A stretch of 64,000 nt of DNA from Ramlibacter sp. WS9. GTDB lineage: Bacteria; Pseudomonadota; Gammaproteobacteria; Burkholderiales; Burkholderiaceae_C. The DNA is taken from contig NZ_RKMB01000008.1 in assembly GCF_003797765.1 (NCBI RefSeq), positions 1 to 64,000 of the forward strand. Reading direction: 5' to 3'. The notes beneath the pieces were generated by a model, which saw nothing but the letters and a program-made list of their open reading frames with translations, was not told where the DNA came from and made no database searches. A program made the position numbers and the translations under genes. Below, piece after piece: positions 49,230 to 60,699 of the stretch. Each line of letters begins with the position of its first letter. Within the stretch, counting starts at the first letter, position 1.

Positions 49230-51368
49230 TCAGCGCAGCACGGCGCTGGCCTCGGCCGCCTTGACCAGGCGGGCCGCGTCCTCGGCCAGCAAGAATCCCT
49301 GCGCCTGGGCGTTGTCGGCGGCCTTGCGCACCGCGGCGACATAGCCGTCGTGCGAGCCGTAGCGCTCCTCCAGCGACAGGCGCGGATCGCCGCTGGCCTG
49401 GCGCTGCGCCGCCGTGCGGGCGAACGGCACCATCCCGCCCACGTAGTTGCAGATCTGGCCCTGGTGGAACGGCCGCGCGCCGCCTGCGGTGATGTTCCAG
49501 CCCAGGTAGGTGCCCAGCGGGGCCGCCAGCAGCACCACCGGCACGCCGCCCAGTTCGTTGCCGTCGGCGTCTACCCGCGGCGCATACATCGGCAGCACCT
49601 GGCGTATCGGCGGCGGCGCCTTCGAAGCGACGCCCGAGCCGTCGGCCGCATTGAAGCCGGGACCCCAGTCGTAGTCCAGCACCGGCATGATGAAGTCGGG
49701 CTCGGGCACCGTCGCGCGCAACTGCGGCAGCGTCGGAAAACCCAGGGCCTCCTTGTGGGCCAGGGCCAGCGCGCCACGCGCCTCGCCCGGGCGAGCGGCC
49801 AGGGTCGGCCAGCGGCTGGCCGGCGGCTCGGTCCCGCGCATCACCCAGTTGCGAAAGTGGACGCGCAAGGCGTTGACGGTCTCGGTGTGAGGCACCGGAT
49901 TGGCCGGCAACAGGCCCGCACCGTAGTTGTTGCCGGGGCAGGAGGGACCGGTGGCCGGCAGGCCGACCCCGGGCAGGCTGGAATCGAAACCGCCCGCGCC
50001 GCCACCGTGGTTGGAGCTGGCGATGTAGTAGCGGCGCACGTTGGCCGGCAAGGGCAAATCGGCCTTGCCATCGGTGCCCACCCACTCGGGCGTGAGCTTG
50101 AGCGCCCAGACCTCGGCCGAACCGAAGTGCTCGATGATTTTGGGGCAGGTGCGGGTGGCTTCGCAGCGGTCGAGGATGCCGGCGGCCGGTCCGCCGCGCA
50201 CCGGGTCGGGGTGGCGCGACCACCACTGCGGCCCTTCGCTGCCGGCCTGGTACAGCTCCAGCACGCCGTCGGGTTGGGCCCAGCGGAAATTCAGCGCGAT
50301 GCGGCGGCCGGCGATGATGGGCCACAGGCCGTCGTGCACCTGGCGGCCGGCCTCGTCGCGGTTGAAGCCCAGATGCAGCCAGCCGCGCAAGAAATTGCCC
50401 GACTGCGACACGCCTCGGCCGATGCTGTGGGTCACGGCCCGCGCCACGGGGTTGGGCGTGCCGGCGTCGTCGGCCTGCGCGGTCTTGAAGAACTGGCCGA
50501 GGTCGCGCCAGGCAGCGAAGCCGATGCCCAGCACATGGGGATCGGCGGCCTTGAACACCACCTGGTAGAGCCTGGCGGCGTCGAAGCCGTTCTTCAGGCA
50601 AATGTGGGTGGCGTCGGGCGTGCCGGGAAACGGGTTGGCCGCGTCGCATCGAGCCCAGGCCCAGTCGGTGGCGGCAATCTCGGTCTCGCCGATGGCTTCG
50701 CCCCGGGTCGATTCGGCAGTGCGCATCACCAGCTTCGACTGGCGCGTATCCAGGCTGACCGGCTTGTAGGGCACGGGATTGGTCTGCACGATCAGTGGCT
50801 GCGAGGCCGGGCCGGCGCGGTTGACGATGCGGCCGAACACCTCGCCGGTGACCGGCGAGCCGTCGGCGTTGCGGGCCACCGGCAGCTGCAGCCAGTGCGG
50901 CTGGGCCGCCGCGGCGGTAGGCCGCACGCGGGTGGCCCCGGCGTTGTCGCCCTGCCAGGCGCTGGTCAGGTCGATGTCGCCGAAGGCGCGCTCGGCGGGC
51001 ACGTTGGGCCGCCGGTTGCCGCGATTGGGCACCTCGTGCCACATCAGGCCGCTCGCCTTGGCAAGGTCGACCGGCTTGGTCAGCACGAAGGTGGCGACAT
51101 AACGCACCTTGCCGTCGGCGCCCTTGGCCAGGTCGATGTCCTGGATCAGCGCGTTGGCCGCATGGCGCGGATCGAGCTCGCCGAAGGCGCGGCCGGCCAC
51201 TTGCTCGAAAGCGATGCCGCCTGAGGCTTCAGGCGGCAGCGGCAAGGTTTCGTCGATCACGATGCGCGTCACGCGCGCCTGCGCCGTGCCGGCCAGTACC
51301 GCCGCCGTGGCAATGGCCAACGCGGTTCTTGCAGCGGCCTGCCAATGGGCCTTCCACCCGTCTTTCAT
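49230..51368 (-). CDS. Secreted alpha/beta hydrolase (Abhydrolase_10 domain)
   Basis: 712 aa with a Sec signal peptide (about residues 10-31). The large mature domain matches the Abhydrolase_10 family (alpha/beta hydrolase domain of some 500-700 residues). The nucleophile motif is GVSQSGNFLRG, and a histidine near PHTETVNALRVHFRNWV could complete the triad. It is periplasmic or outer-membrane facing. Its presence inside a malonate operon suggests it frees malonate or a precursor from an ester, but substrate is unknown. Confidence 0.8.
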   Translation of the reverse strand: MKDGWKAHWQAAARTALAIATAAVLAGTAQARVTRIVIDETLPLPPEASGGIAFEQVAGRAFGELDPRHAANALIQDIDLAKGADGKVRYVATFVLTKPVDLAKASGLMWHEVPNRGNRRPNVPAERAFGDIDLTSAWQGDNAGATRVRPTAAAAQPHWLQLPVARNADGSPVTGEVFGRIVNRAGPASQPLIVQTNPVPYKPVSLDTRQSKLVMRTAESTRGEAIGETEIAATDWAWARCDAANPFPGTPDATHICLKNGFDAARLYQVVFKAADPHVLGIGFAAWRDLGQFFKTAQADDAGTPNPVARAVTHSIGRGVSQSGNFLRGWLHLGFNRDEAGRQVHDGLWPIIAGRRIALNFRWAQPDGVLELYQAGSEGPQWWSRHPDPVRGGPAAGILDRCEATRTCPKIIEHFGSAEVWALKLTPEWVGTDGKADLPLPANVRRYYIASSNHGGGAGGFDSSLPGVGLPATGPSCPGNNYGAGLLPANPVPHTETVNALRVHFRNWVMRGTEPPASRWPTLAARPGEARGALALAHKEALGFPTLPQLRATVPEPDFIMPVLDYDWGPGFNAADGSGVASKAPPPIRQVLPMYAPRVDADGNELGGVPVVLLAAPLGTYLGWNITAGGARPFHQGQICNYVGGMVPFARTAAQRQASGDPRLSLEERYGSHDGYVAAVRKAADNAQAQGFLLAEDAARLVKAAEASAVLR

Positions 51369-51423
51369 GCTTGTCTCCAGTCGTTGTGTTCTTCTCGACG
51401 GGCCGGACCGTCACCCTTTTGCC

Positions 51424-52794
51424 TCAGAACAACAGGTCGCCGACCGCGCCGGACACCGCCGCCTCGCCCTGTGCCAACTGCACTCGGTGCCGGTCGAGGC
51501 GCTTGAGGTCGTACAGGTAATTGACCATGAGGCCATGCGACTGCTTGAGCCCCTTGGGCGAGGGATCGCCGGCCCAGTTGAGGCGTTCGACACGCGCGCC
51601 ATTGCCGAGGTGAAATCGCGCGACCGCGTCCACGGGCTTGCCATCGTGAAGCTCGCGGCCAAGGTACTGCGCCGCGCAACGCAGCAGCATTTGGCGCACC
51701 GGCGACTTGGCATCGAGCTCCAGCGGTTTGTCGAAAGCGGCGAGCAGCAGCTCCGCCGTGGCTTCGCCGCCCAATGCGCGGCCCAGCTCCGAAAGCTGCC
51801 TCGCCGGCAGCCGCTCCAGCATCGCCGCGGCGTTCTTGTGGAGCCAGGCCCGCAGCCCGGGGATGGGCGACAAGGTCGCAAAGCACTTGAGCTTGGGGAA
51901 CTCCCCCTTGAGCGTTTCCACCACCCTCTTGATGAGCGAATCGCCGAAGCTCACGCCGCGCAGGCCCGACTGCGTGTTGCTGATCGAATAGAAGATCGCA
52001 GTCGTGGCTCGGGCGAGATCGCTCGGCGCCGCAGCTTCGTCGAGCAGCGGCGTGATGCAGTCCGCGATCTCGTCCATCAACGCCACCTCGACGAAGATGA
52101 GCGGCTCGTCCGGCAGGCTGGGGTGAAAGAACCCATAGCAGCGGCGGTCGCTGTCGAGCCGGTTCTTCACGTCCGCCCAGCTGCGGATGTCGTGCACCGC
52201 CTCGTACTTGATCAGCTTTTCCACCAGCGATGCCGGGGAATCCCAGCTGATGCGGCGCAAGTCGAGAAAGGCCACGTCGAACCAGGTGGAGAACATGTAC
52301 TCCATCTCCACGTCGAGCGCGCGCAGCCGGCGGTCGGATCTGAGCTGGTGCTGCATGTCCGCGCGCACGTCAACCAGGAAGCGGATGCCGCCCGGCGCGG
52401 CGCTGAACCGCTGCAGCAGGCGGCGGCGCGGCGACACCGTGGCGCGCCGGAACAGCACTTCCGCCGCCGCTTCGTCGGGCGTGCCCACGGCACGCGCATA
52501 CTGCGCCTGCGCCGCCTTGACCTGCTGCGGGTCCGAGGTGAACTGCTCGCTCATCAGCAGCCACATGTCGTGACGTTGCTCCGGGGTGGCACGCGCATAC
52601 CAATGCATCACGCCCTCGGCCCGGCGCCCGCCTTCCACCTCGCTCACGGCCGGGTCGATGACGGCCTGCAGCTCCGTCAGCGTGCGCCGCAGCACCCGGG
52701 GCGAAAGCGCCTCCGCGTTGCGGCGCAGGGTGGCTTGCAGGCGCTCGCGGGTCGAGCGCGGGACCACGGCAGTGTCCATCGCGATTCCAATCAT
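51424..52794 (-). CDS. matA: Malonyl-CoA decarboxylase
   Basis: 456 aa from ATG 52794 (MIGIAMDTAVVPRS), which overlaps the gntR stop by 3 bases. A helical N-terminal domain is followed by the catalytic domain. Conserved TQSGLRGVSFG region with the serine of the Ser-His dyad, and HGLMVNYLYDL holding the histidine. Makes acetyl-CoA and CO2 from malonyl-CoA in the cytoplasm. The open frame upstream to 53187 is a shadow of gntR. Confidence 0.9.
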   Translation of the reverse strand: MIGIAMDTAVVPRSTRERLQATLRRNAEALSPRVLRRTLTELQAVIDPAVSEVEGGRRAEGVMHWYARATPEQRHDMWLLMSEQFTSDPQQVKAAQAQYARAVGTPDEAAAEVLFRRATVSPRRRLLQRFSAAPGGIRFLVDVRADMQHQLRSDRRLRALDVEMEYMFSTWFDVAFLDLRRISWDSPASLVEKLIKYEAVHDIRSWADVKNRLDSDRRCYGFFHPSLPDEPLIFVEVALMDEIADCITPLLDEAAAPSDLARATTAIFYSISNTQSGLRGVSFGDSLIKRVVETLKGEFPKLKCFATLSPIPGLRAWLHKNAAAMLERLPARQLSELGRALGGEATAELLLAAFDKPLELDAKSPVRQMLLRCAAQYLGRELHDGKPVDAVARFHLGNGARVERLNWAGDPSPKGLKQSHGLMVNYLYDLKRLDRHRVQLAQGEAAVSGAVGDLLF

Positions 52795-53459
52795 GGTGTG
52801 AGTCTCGAGCGTTGGTTGCGGGCCAGCTCTCGCAGCGCGTCTCGCTGACGCGTGAGGTGCGTGCGCATGGCCGCGTCGGCGCCTTCGGGGTCGCGCGCCT
52901 TCAGCGCGGCAAACACGGCCATGTGCTCCGACAGGCTTTGGTCCAGGCGGCCTGGCGCGTGCAGCTGCTGCAGGCGGGCCAGCTTGACGATCTTGCGGAG
53001 ATCGCCGATCACCTGGGCCAGCCAGCGGTTGTTGGCCAGCGTGATGATGGCTTCGTGAATCGCGAAGTTGACCGCGTAGTAGTCGTTGATGCGCTTGGCC
53101 TTGGCGTGGCGATTGAGCTTGTCGTGCAGCACTTCGAGCGTCGCGAGATCGGCGTCGCTGGCATTCACCGCGGCCTCCCGCGCACACCGGCCCTCCAGCA
53201 GCGCGATGACGGGAAAGATTTCGTCCAGGTCTTGCGCCGTCACCTCATTGACGAAGCAGCCGCGGCGCGGCTCGTGGCGCACCAGGCCTTCCGCCGTGAG
53301 GACCTTGAGCGCCTCGCGCAGTGGCGTGCGCGAGATGCTCAGCTGCTCGGCCAGGCGCGCTTCGTCCAGGAACGTGCCGGGCATCAACTCCCCCGCGAAG
53401 ATGCGGTCGCGCAGCTGGGCGGCGACTTCGTCGTGAAGGGAGTTGTGGACCAGGCGCAT
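52791..53459 (-). CDS. matR: GntR-family regulator, FCD type (MatR-like)
   Basis: 222 aa. Winged helix with EQLSISRTPLREALKVLTAEGLVRHEPRRGCFV and an FCD helical domain (RINDYYAVNFAIHEAIITLANNRW) with Asp and His ligands typical for a metal-bound organic acid. First gene of the malonate operon, so it likely senses malonate or malonyl-CoA. A dyad lies 14 bases upstream of its start. Symbol by operon context. Confidence 0.85.
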   Translation of the reverse strand: MRLVHNSLHDEVAAQLRDRIFAGELMPGTFLDEARLAEQLSISRTPLREALKVLTAEGLVRHEPRRGCFVNEVTAQDLDEIFPVIALLEGRCAREAAVNASDADLATLEVLHDKLNRHAKAKRINDYYAVNFAIHEAIITLANNRWLAQVIGDLRKIVKLARLQQLHAPGRLDQSLSEHMAVFAALKARDPEGADAAMRTHLTRQRDALRELARNQRSRLTP

Positions 53460-53472
53460 CGGGTTCGGCTCT

Positions 53473-53492
53473 CGTAATTTTCAATAATTACG
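53473..53492. promoter_or_regulatory. Perfect dyad upstream of the MatR-like regulator
   Basis: CGTAATT and AATTACG, spaced by TTCAAT, lie 14 bases upstream of the gntR start on its strand, within an AT-rich block (TAATTTTCAATAATTACG and so on) that contrasts with its surroundings. Fits an autoregulatory GntR/FCD operator. Confidence 0.55.
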
Positions 53493-53544
53493 GATAATTA
53501 TGAACCTGTGCAGGCGCGCTGTGAAGTGTTCGGGGCTGTGGAAA

Positions 53545-54381
53545 CTACCTAGCGGCGGCGGGAATGGCGGCCGACCGGCGGCCGAACCATATCCACAGCG
53601 CGATGCCGACGGCGATCATCGGCACGCACAGCCACTGGCCCATCGAGAGGCCGGTGGACTGCTGCAGCCAGACGAGGTGGCTGTCCGGTTCGCGAAAGAA
53701 CTCGGCGATGAAGCGCAGCACGCCGTAGCCGATGAGGAACACCGCGGCCACCTGCCCTTGCCTGCGCTCTTTGCGGGCATAGATCCAGAGCACGATGAAC
53801 AGCAGCAGGCCTTCCAGCAGGAACTGGTAGACCTGCGACGGATGCCGCGGGATCATCTGGCCGCTTTGCGGGAAGATCATGGCCCACGGCAGCGAAGGAT
53901 CGGCGGCGCGGCCCCACAGTTCGCCGTTGATGAAGTTGCCCACCCGCCCTGCAGCCAGGCCCGTCGGCACGCAAGGCGCCACGAAGTCCATCACCTGCCA
54001 GAACGGCTTGCCGCGGGAGCGCGCGAACCACCATTGCGAGAAGATCACGCCGAGCATCCCGCCGTGAAAGCTCATCCCGCCCTGCCACACGTAGAAGATT
54101 TCGAGCGGATGCGTCGCGTAGTACGCGGGCTTGTAGAACAGGCAATAGCCCAGGCGCCCACCCGCCACCACGCCGAGCACGCCCAGGAACAGGATGTCTT
54201 CGACGTCCTTGCGCGTCCAGGCGCCTCGCCCCTGAATGGATGCAAAAGGCTCCTGCCGCAGCCGCCACATCGCGAGCAGCATGAAGAGGCCAAAGGCCGC
54301 AAGATAGGTCAGGCCATACCAGTGGATGGCGATGGGGCCCAGGCGCAGGGCCACCGGATCGATATGAGGGAACGTCAGCAT
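53545..54381 (-). CDS. lgt: Prolipoprotein diacylglyceryl transferase Lgt
   Basis: 278 aa from ATG 54381 ([23 protein letters not shown]). About seven membrane helices. Signature [11 protein letters not shown] with the essential His, and [14 protein letters not shown], the Lgt signature. Adds diacylglycerol to the lipobox cysteine of prolipoproteins, the first lipoprotein maturation step in the inner membrane. The frame upstream to 54543 overlaps the LysR gene and is a shadow. Confidence 0.94.
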   Translation of the reverse strand: MLTFPHIDPVALRLGPIAIHWYGLTYLAAFGLFMLLAMWRLRQEPFASIQGRGAWTRKDVEDILFLGVLGVVAGGRLGYCLFYKPAYYATHPLEIFYVWQGGMSFHGGMLGVIFSQWWFARSRGKPFWQVMDFVAPCVPTGLAAGRVGNFINGELWGRAADPSLPWAMIFPQSGQMIPRHPSQVYQFLLEGLLLFIVLWIYARKERRQGQVAAVFLIGYGVLRFIAEFFREPDSHLVWLQQSTGLSMGQWLCVPMIAVGIALWIWFGRRSAAIPAAAR

Positions 54382-54421
54382 GCGGCGTATTGTGCTGCAA
54401 GCCCTGGCGCGGCGCAGCCCA

Positions 54422-55339
54422 TCAATGGCGGGCCGCGCGGGTGCGTGCGAACTCCACGAAGCGATCGCGTGTGGGGTTGGCGCGGGCCGGCCAGACCAGA
54501 GTGGTTTCGCACCCCGGCACCTCCTGCGCATGCTTCGCCGCAACCTGGCGGTACATCACCCCCGGCCGCTGGAACTGCCGCACGCTGTCCGGCACCCAGG
54601 CCAAGCCCAGCCCGGCGGACACCAGATTGACGATGGTTTGCATCTGGATCGCTTCCTGCGCGATGCGCGGCGCGCGGCCGGCGGTGTGATACATGCCGAA
54701 GATGGCGTCGTGCAGCGACGGCAGGATGCGGCGCGGAAAGATCACCAGCGGCTCCTCCAGCACGGCGCTGAACGACAGGCTGCGCGCCTGGGCCAGCGGA
54801 TGCTGCTCCGGCAGCGCGACCGCCAGCGGCTCGCGCGCGATCCGCAAATGCTGCAGCCCTTCCGGCGCGAACCCCGGCGAGTGCAGCATGAAGCCGGCAT
54901 CGACATCGCCGCGTTCGATGGCCTGCAGTTGCACGTCGCCTGTTGCTTCAATCAGCTCGAACTCGACCTGCGGATAGAGCGCGCGGAACGCCTGCACCCA
55001 TTGCGGCAGCAGTCCGAAGCCGACCGTAGAAACGAAGGCGAGGCGCAGCCGCCCCACTTCGCCGTGCGCCGCGGCGCGTGCGTGGGCCGGCAGCGCCAGC
55101 GCGCGCGCCAGGAGGTCGCGCGCCTCCGGCACCAGCGCTTCGCCCGCAGGCGTCAGCTGCACGCTGCGCTTGGTGCGGTCGAAGAGCCGCACGCCCAGCG
55201 ACTGCTCCAGGTTGGCAATGGCCTGGGTCAGCGGCGGCTGCGTCATGTGCAGGCGCACGGCCGCGCGGCCGAAGTGCAGCTCTTCGGCCAGCGCAAGGAA
55301 CTGGCGCCACAAACGCAGCTCGATCAAGGGTTGACTCAT
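54422..55339 (-). CDS. LysR-family transcriptional regulator
   Basis: 305 aa. N-terminal HTH with [42 protein letters not shown], then a periplasmic-binding-protein-like effector domain. It is divergent from ilvD and ends 41 bases before lgt. Likely regulates ilvD or itself through the ATATG-N5-CATAT dyad at 55339-55353; the effector is unknown. Confidence 0.9.
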   Translation of the reverse strand: MSQPLIELRLWRQFLALAEELHFGRAAVRLHMTQPPLTQAIANLEQSLGVRLFDRTKRSVQLTPAGEALVPEARDLLARALALPAHARAAAHGEVGRLRLAFVSTVGFGLLPQWVQAFRALYPQVEFELIEATGDVQLQAIERGDVDAGFMLHSPGFAPEGLQHLRIAREPLAVALPEQHPLAQARSLSFSAVLEEPLVIFPRRILPSLHDAIFGMYHTAGRAPRIAQEAIQMQTIVNLVSAGLGLAWVPDSVRQFQRPGVMYRQVAAKHAQEVPGCETTLVWPARANPTRDRFVEFARTRAARH

Positions 55340-55353
55340 ATGCTGGACATATT
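55339..55353. promoter_or_regulatory. LysR-type dyad between lysR and ilvD
   Basis: ATATG-CTGGA-CATAT contains the LysR-family T-N11-A box (T at 55340, A at 55352). It overlaps the first base of the lysR start codon and lies about 80 bases before ilvD. Candidate autorepression and ilvD activation site. Confidence 0.5.
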
Positions 55354-55432
55354 AATACAGGCATGAAAACGGATTGGAAAGAATCACCGGCCCGGCGCAT
55401 ACTCGTGGCCTTTCCCCGTTCCGGAGACCGCC

Positions 55433-57127
55433 ATGGCCACGAAAATCATCCCCATCAACAGCCGCAGCAAGACCATCACCGAAGGCAAGTCGCGCGCCCC
55501 CAACCGCTCGATGTACTACGCGATGGGCTATGAGGAAAGCGACTTCAAGAAACCCATGGTCGGCGTGGCCAATGGTCACAGCACCATCACGCCGTGCAAC
55601 AGCGGCCTTCAGAAGCTCGCCGACGCCGCGATCGCCGGCATTGAAGAAGCCGGCGGCAACGCCCAGGTGTTCGGCACGCCGACCATCTCCGATGGCATGG
55701 CGATGGGCACCGAAGGCATGAAGTACTCGCTGGTGAGCCGTGAAGTGATCTCGGACTGCATCGAGACTTGCGTGCAGGGCCAGTGGATGGACGGCGTGCT
55801 GGTGGTGGGCGGCTGCGACAAGAACATGCCCGGCGGCCTGATGGGCATGCTGCGCGCCAACGTGCCCGCGATCTACGTGTACGGCGGAACGATCCTGCCC
55901 GGCCACTGGAAAGGGCAAGACCTCAACATCGTGAGCGTGTTCGAAGCCGTGGGCCAGAACGCGGCCGGCAACCTCTCCGATGCAGACCTGCGCGAGATCG
56001 AGATGCGCGCCATCCCCGGCACCGGCTCCTGCGGCGGCATGTACACGGCCAACACCATGTCGTCAGCCTTCGAGGCGCTGGGCATCTCCCTGCCCTACTC
56101 TTCCACCATGGCCAACCCGCACGACGAGAAGATGAACTCGGCCAAGGAATCGGCCAAGGTGCTGATCGAGGCGATCAAGAAGGACATCAAGCCGCGCGAC
56201 ATCGTCACCAAGAAGGCGATCGAGAATGCCGTGGCCGTGATCATGGCCACCGGCGGCTCGACCAACGCGGTGCTGCACTTCCTGGCCATCGCCCATGCAG
56301 CCGAAGTGGAGTGGACCATCGACGACTTCGAGCGCGTGCGCCAGAAGACGCCGGTACTGTGCGACCTGAAGCCCAGCGGCAAGTATTTGGCGGTGGACCT
56401 GCACAAAGCCGGCGGCATCCCGCAGGTCATGAAAATCCTGCTGAAGGCCGGCCTGCTGCACGGCGATTGCATCACCATCAGCGGCCAGACGATTGCCGAA
56501 GTGCTGAAGGACATTCCCGACGAGCCGCGCACGGACCAGGACGTGATCCGCCCCATCACCAAGCCGATGTACGAGCAAGGCCATCTGGCCATCCTCAAGG
56601 GCAACCTGTCACCGGAAGGCGCGGTCGCCAAGATCACCGGCTTGAAGAACCCTGTCATCACCGGCCCGGCGCGCGTGTTCGACGACGAGCAATCGGCGCT
56701 GCAAGCCATCCTGGACGGCAAGATCAAGGCCGGCGACGTGATGGTGCTGCGCTACCTCGGCCCCAAGGGCGGGCCCGGCATGCCCGAGATGCTGGCGCCG
56801 ACGGGCGCGCTCATCGGCGCGGGCCTGGGCGAAAGCGTGGGCCTGATCACCGACGGCCGCTTCTCCGGCGGGACCTGGGGCATGGTGGTGGGCCACGTCG
56901 CGCCGGAAGCGGCCGCAGGCGGCACCATTGCGTTCGTCAACGAAGGCGACTCGATCACCATCGACGCGCACAAACTGGTGCTCGAACTGAACGTGCCGGA
57001 AGCGGAAATCGCGAAGCGGCGGGCGGGCTGGAAGGCCCCCGCGCCGCGTTACACCCGCGGTGTGCAGGCCAAGTTTGCCTTCAATGCTTCCAGCGCCAGC
57101 AAGGGCGCGGTGCTGGACAACTACTGA
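55433..57127 (+). CDS. ilvD: Dihydroxy-acid dehydratase
   Basis: 564 aa. Fe-S ligand regions [11 protein letters not shown] and [15 protein letters not shown]-terminal domain [16 protein letters not shown]. Dehydrates 2,3-dihydroxy-isovalerate and -methylvalerate in valine and isoleucine synthesis. GGAG lies before the ATG. Single gene, with a convergent hairpin after it. Confidence 0.95.
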   Translation: MATKIIPINSRSKTITEGKSRAPNRSMYYAMGYEESDFKKPMVGVANGHSTITPCNSGLQKLADAAIAGIEEAGGNAQVFGTPTISDGMAMGTEGMKYSLVSREVISDCIETCVQGQWMDGVLVVGGCDKNMPGGLMGMLRANVPAIYVYGGTILPGHWKGQDLNIVSVFEAVGQNAAGNLSDADLREIEMRAIPGTGSCGGMYTANTMSSAFEALGISLPYSSTMANPHDEKMNSAKESAKVLIEAIKKDIKPRDIVTKKAIENAVAVIMATGGSTNAVLHFLAIAHAAEVEWTIDDFERVRQKTPVLCDLKPSGKYLAVDLHKAGGIPQVMKILLKAGLLHGDCITISGQTIAEVLKDIPDEPRTDQDVIRPITKPMYEQGHLAILKGNLSPEGAVAKITGLKNPVITGPARVFDDEQSALQAILDGKIKAGDVMVLRYLGPKGGPGMPEMLAPTGALIGAGLGESVGLITDGRFSGGTWGMVVGHVAPEAAAGGTIAFVNEGDSITIDAHKLVLELNVPEAEIAKRRAGWKAPAPRYTRGVQAKFAFNASSASKGAVLDNY

Positions 57128-57137
57128 AGCCGCACGC

Positions 57138-57160
57138 CCCCGTCAGCGCTTTTGACGGGG
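57138..57160. terminator. Hairpin between ilvD and the Trp-rich protein gene
   Basis: CCCCGTCA and TGACGGGG form an 8-bp stem with loop GCGCTTT. It overlaps the stop of the oppositely oriented Trp-rich gene and follows the ilvD stop by 10 bases. A short T-run inside the loop only; a likely shared end structure. Confidence 0.5.
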
Positions 57161-57385
57161 CTTAAGCCCCAGCTTTTCGCGGCTCTTGTCGATGCGCGCC
57201 TGCTTGCGCGCTTCTTCCTTCTGCATCGCTTTCTTCTTGGTGTAGCCCGACCAGTCGGCCCACCACCACCAAGCCACGGCCAGGCCGAACGGCGAAAGAA
57301 CGACCCACCAGTCCCACAGCGCGACCGGCCCGTACTCGAAGTACTTCAAGCCCATGAGGATGATTCCGAGTACCAGGAACAGCAT
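57143..57385 (-). CDS. Trp-rich small membrane protein (TIGR04438-like)
   Basis: 80 aa from ATG 57385 (MLFLVLGIILMGLKYFEYG). Two membrane helices, the second ending WWWWADWSGY, then a highly charged Lys/Arg/Glu tail. TIGR04438-type proteins have this arrangement; they are found only in betaproteobacteria and have no known function. An upstream ATG (57457) would add an N-terminal stretch that is unlike the family. Confidence 0.75.
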   Translation of the reverse strand: MLFLVLGIILMGLKYFEYGPVALWDWWVVLSPFGLAVAWWWWADWSGYTKKKAMQKEEARKQARIDKSREKLGLKPRQKR

Positions 57386-57503
57386 GGTGTTGACTCCGAC
57401 GATGAGGGCAATAGGGCGATGGGCCCGGGTGGCAACAAGCGGGTCAACCGCGGTCACTACAATGGCGTTAATTGACTGTAACCCAACTCATGAGGACGAA
57501 TCG

Positions 57504-57806
57504 ATGAAACGTGCCCTGTTTGCGCTCGTCGCCGCCGCGGCCTGCGCCCCGGTGCTGGCCGACCAGGCGCTGGCCACCGCCAAGAACTGTATGGCCTGCC
57601 ACGCTGTCGACAAGAAGCTGGTCGGACCGGCCTATAAGGACGTAGCCGCCAAGTACGCGGGCCAGAAAGACGCCGCGGACAAGCTCGCCGTGAAGATCCA
57701 GAAGGGCAGCACCGGCGTGTGGGGCCCCGTGCCCATGCCGGCCAATGCGCAGGTCAATGAAGCCGAGGCGAAGAAGCTGGCGGCTTGGGTGTTGGGCCAG
57801 AAATAA
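57504..57806 (+). CDS. Class I cytochrome c (c551/c552-like)
   Basis: 100 aa. Sec signal (KRALFALVAAAACAPVLA), heme site CMACH and distal Met in VWGPVPMPAN. Small soluble periplasmic electron carrier of the c8 type (about 80 mature residues). Likely ferries electrons between a bc1 complex and an oxidase or between dehydrogenases. A bidirectional terminator follows. Confidence 0.88.
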   Translation: MKRALFALVAAAACAPVLADQALATAKNCMACHAVDKKLVGPAYKDVAAKYAGQKDAADKLAVKIQKGSTGVWGPVPMPANAQVNEAEAKKLAAWVLGQK

Positions 57807-57823
57807 AGCCGGCTCCCCAACGC

Positions 57824-57849
57824 AAAAGGCCCGCATCGCGGGCCTTTTT
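57824..57849. terminator. Bidirectional Rho-independent terminator (cytochrome c / acs)
   Basis: AAAAGGCCCGC-ATC-GCGGGCCTTTTT: a 7-bp GC stem with A-tract on one side and T-tract on the other, serving both the rightward cytochrome and the leftward acs gene (its stop is 57853). Confidence 0.85.
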
Positions 57850-57852
57850 GTT

Positions 57853-59841
<1,989 letters not shown>

Positions 59842-59888
59842 GACGAATGTCTCCGCTGGGGGTTGGGTTTCGCGGTAATGTCAGGGTT

Positions 59889-59903
59889 TGCACTTACAGT
59901 GCA
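59889..59903. promoter_or_regulatory. TGCACT-TAC-AGTGCA dyad upstream of acs
   Basis: A perfect 6-bp inverted repeat in the 159-base gap between acs (-) and the YqhA-like gene (+). Could be an operator for either gene. No binding protein is suggested by the motif alone. Confidence 0.35.
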
Positions 59904-60000
59904 CTGACGCTGGGCACGCCGCCCTGTTTTGAATTTAACCCCAACCGGGCCGGTGCGCCACAAATCTACAATCGCCCACACCCGTACAAACCCCCTTCCG

Positions 60001-60603
60001 ATGCAAGACCCGAACATTCCGCCCCGCTCTCCCCTGCGCCCCCTGCCCGGCCTCATCTTCGCCAGCCGCTGGCTGCAGTTGCCGCTGTACCTGGGCCTGA
60101 TCGCCGCGCAGGCGGTTTATGTCTTCCACTTCTGGGTCGAGCTGGTCCACCTTCTGGAGGCCGCATTTGGCAGCCAGACCGCGCTGCAGCAGTTGATCAC
60201 AAGCATCGGCTACAAGCAGAACGTGCCGATCACCACGCTGAACGAAACGGTGATCATGCTGGTGGTGCTGGCGCTGATCGACGTGGTGATGATCTCCAAC
60301 CTGCTGATCATGGTGATCGTCGGCGGGTATGAAACCTTCGTGAGCCGCATGGGCCTGCAAGGCCACCCCGACCAGCCCGAGTGGCTCAGCCACGTGAATG
60401 CGTCGGTGTTGAAAGTGAAGCTGGCGACGGCGATCATCGGCATCTCGTCGATCCACCTGCTGAAGACGTTCATCAACGCCGACAACTACACCGACCGTGT
60501 GCTGATCGCGCAGACCGCCATCCACATCACCTTCCTGCTCTCGGCCATCGCCATCGCCTACACCGACAAGATCATGTCGGGCATCGCGGAGCGCAAGCAC
60601 TAG
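60001..60603 (+). CDS. YqhA-like UPF0114/TIGR00645 membrane protein
   Basis: 200 aa from ATG 60001. Three to four membrane helices (about 20-40, 75-100, 135-160 and 170-190). LNETVIMLVVLALIDVVMISNLLIMVIVGGYETFVSR is typical of the UPF0114 family. Function unknown; members may be ion or small-solute pores. No clear ribosome site (a -10-like TACAAT is at 59967). The frame upstream to 59929 is likely untranslated. Confidence 0.85.
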   Translation: MQDPNIPPRSPLRPLPGLIFASRWLQLPLYLGLIAAQAVYVFHFWVELVHLLEAAFGSQTALQQLITSIGYKQNVPITTLNETVIMLVVLALIDVVMISNLLIMVIVGGYETFVSRMGLQGHPDQPEWLSHVNASVLKVKLATAIIGISSIHLLKTFINADNYTDRVLIAQTAIHITFLLSAIAIAYTDKIMSGIAERKH

Positions 60604-60653
60604 ACCCGTTCGCTTCCGCACCAACGCGAAGCGCTCCGGGCCTTCGTCAACCG

Positions 60654-60686
60654 GCTCTCCGGCCAGGCGCCTGCTGGCCGGAGAGC
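60654..60686. terminator. Perfect 13-bp hairpin between converging genes
   Basis: GCTCTCCGGCCAG and CTGGCCGGAGAGC with a 7-base loop, lying between the YqhA-like gene (+) and the unknown protein gene (-). Very stable, no T-tract; probably a shared 3'-end structure. Confidence 0.55.
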
Positions 60687-60699
60687 CCGACGCCGCAGC

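Noticed and set aside
48846..51224. 792-codon plus-strand frame opposite the Abhydrolase_10 gene
   Set aside because: Antisense of a signal-peptide-bearing hydrolase with a clear GxSxSG motif; composition is low complexity.
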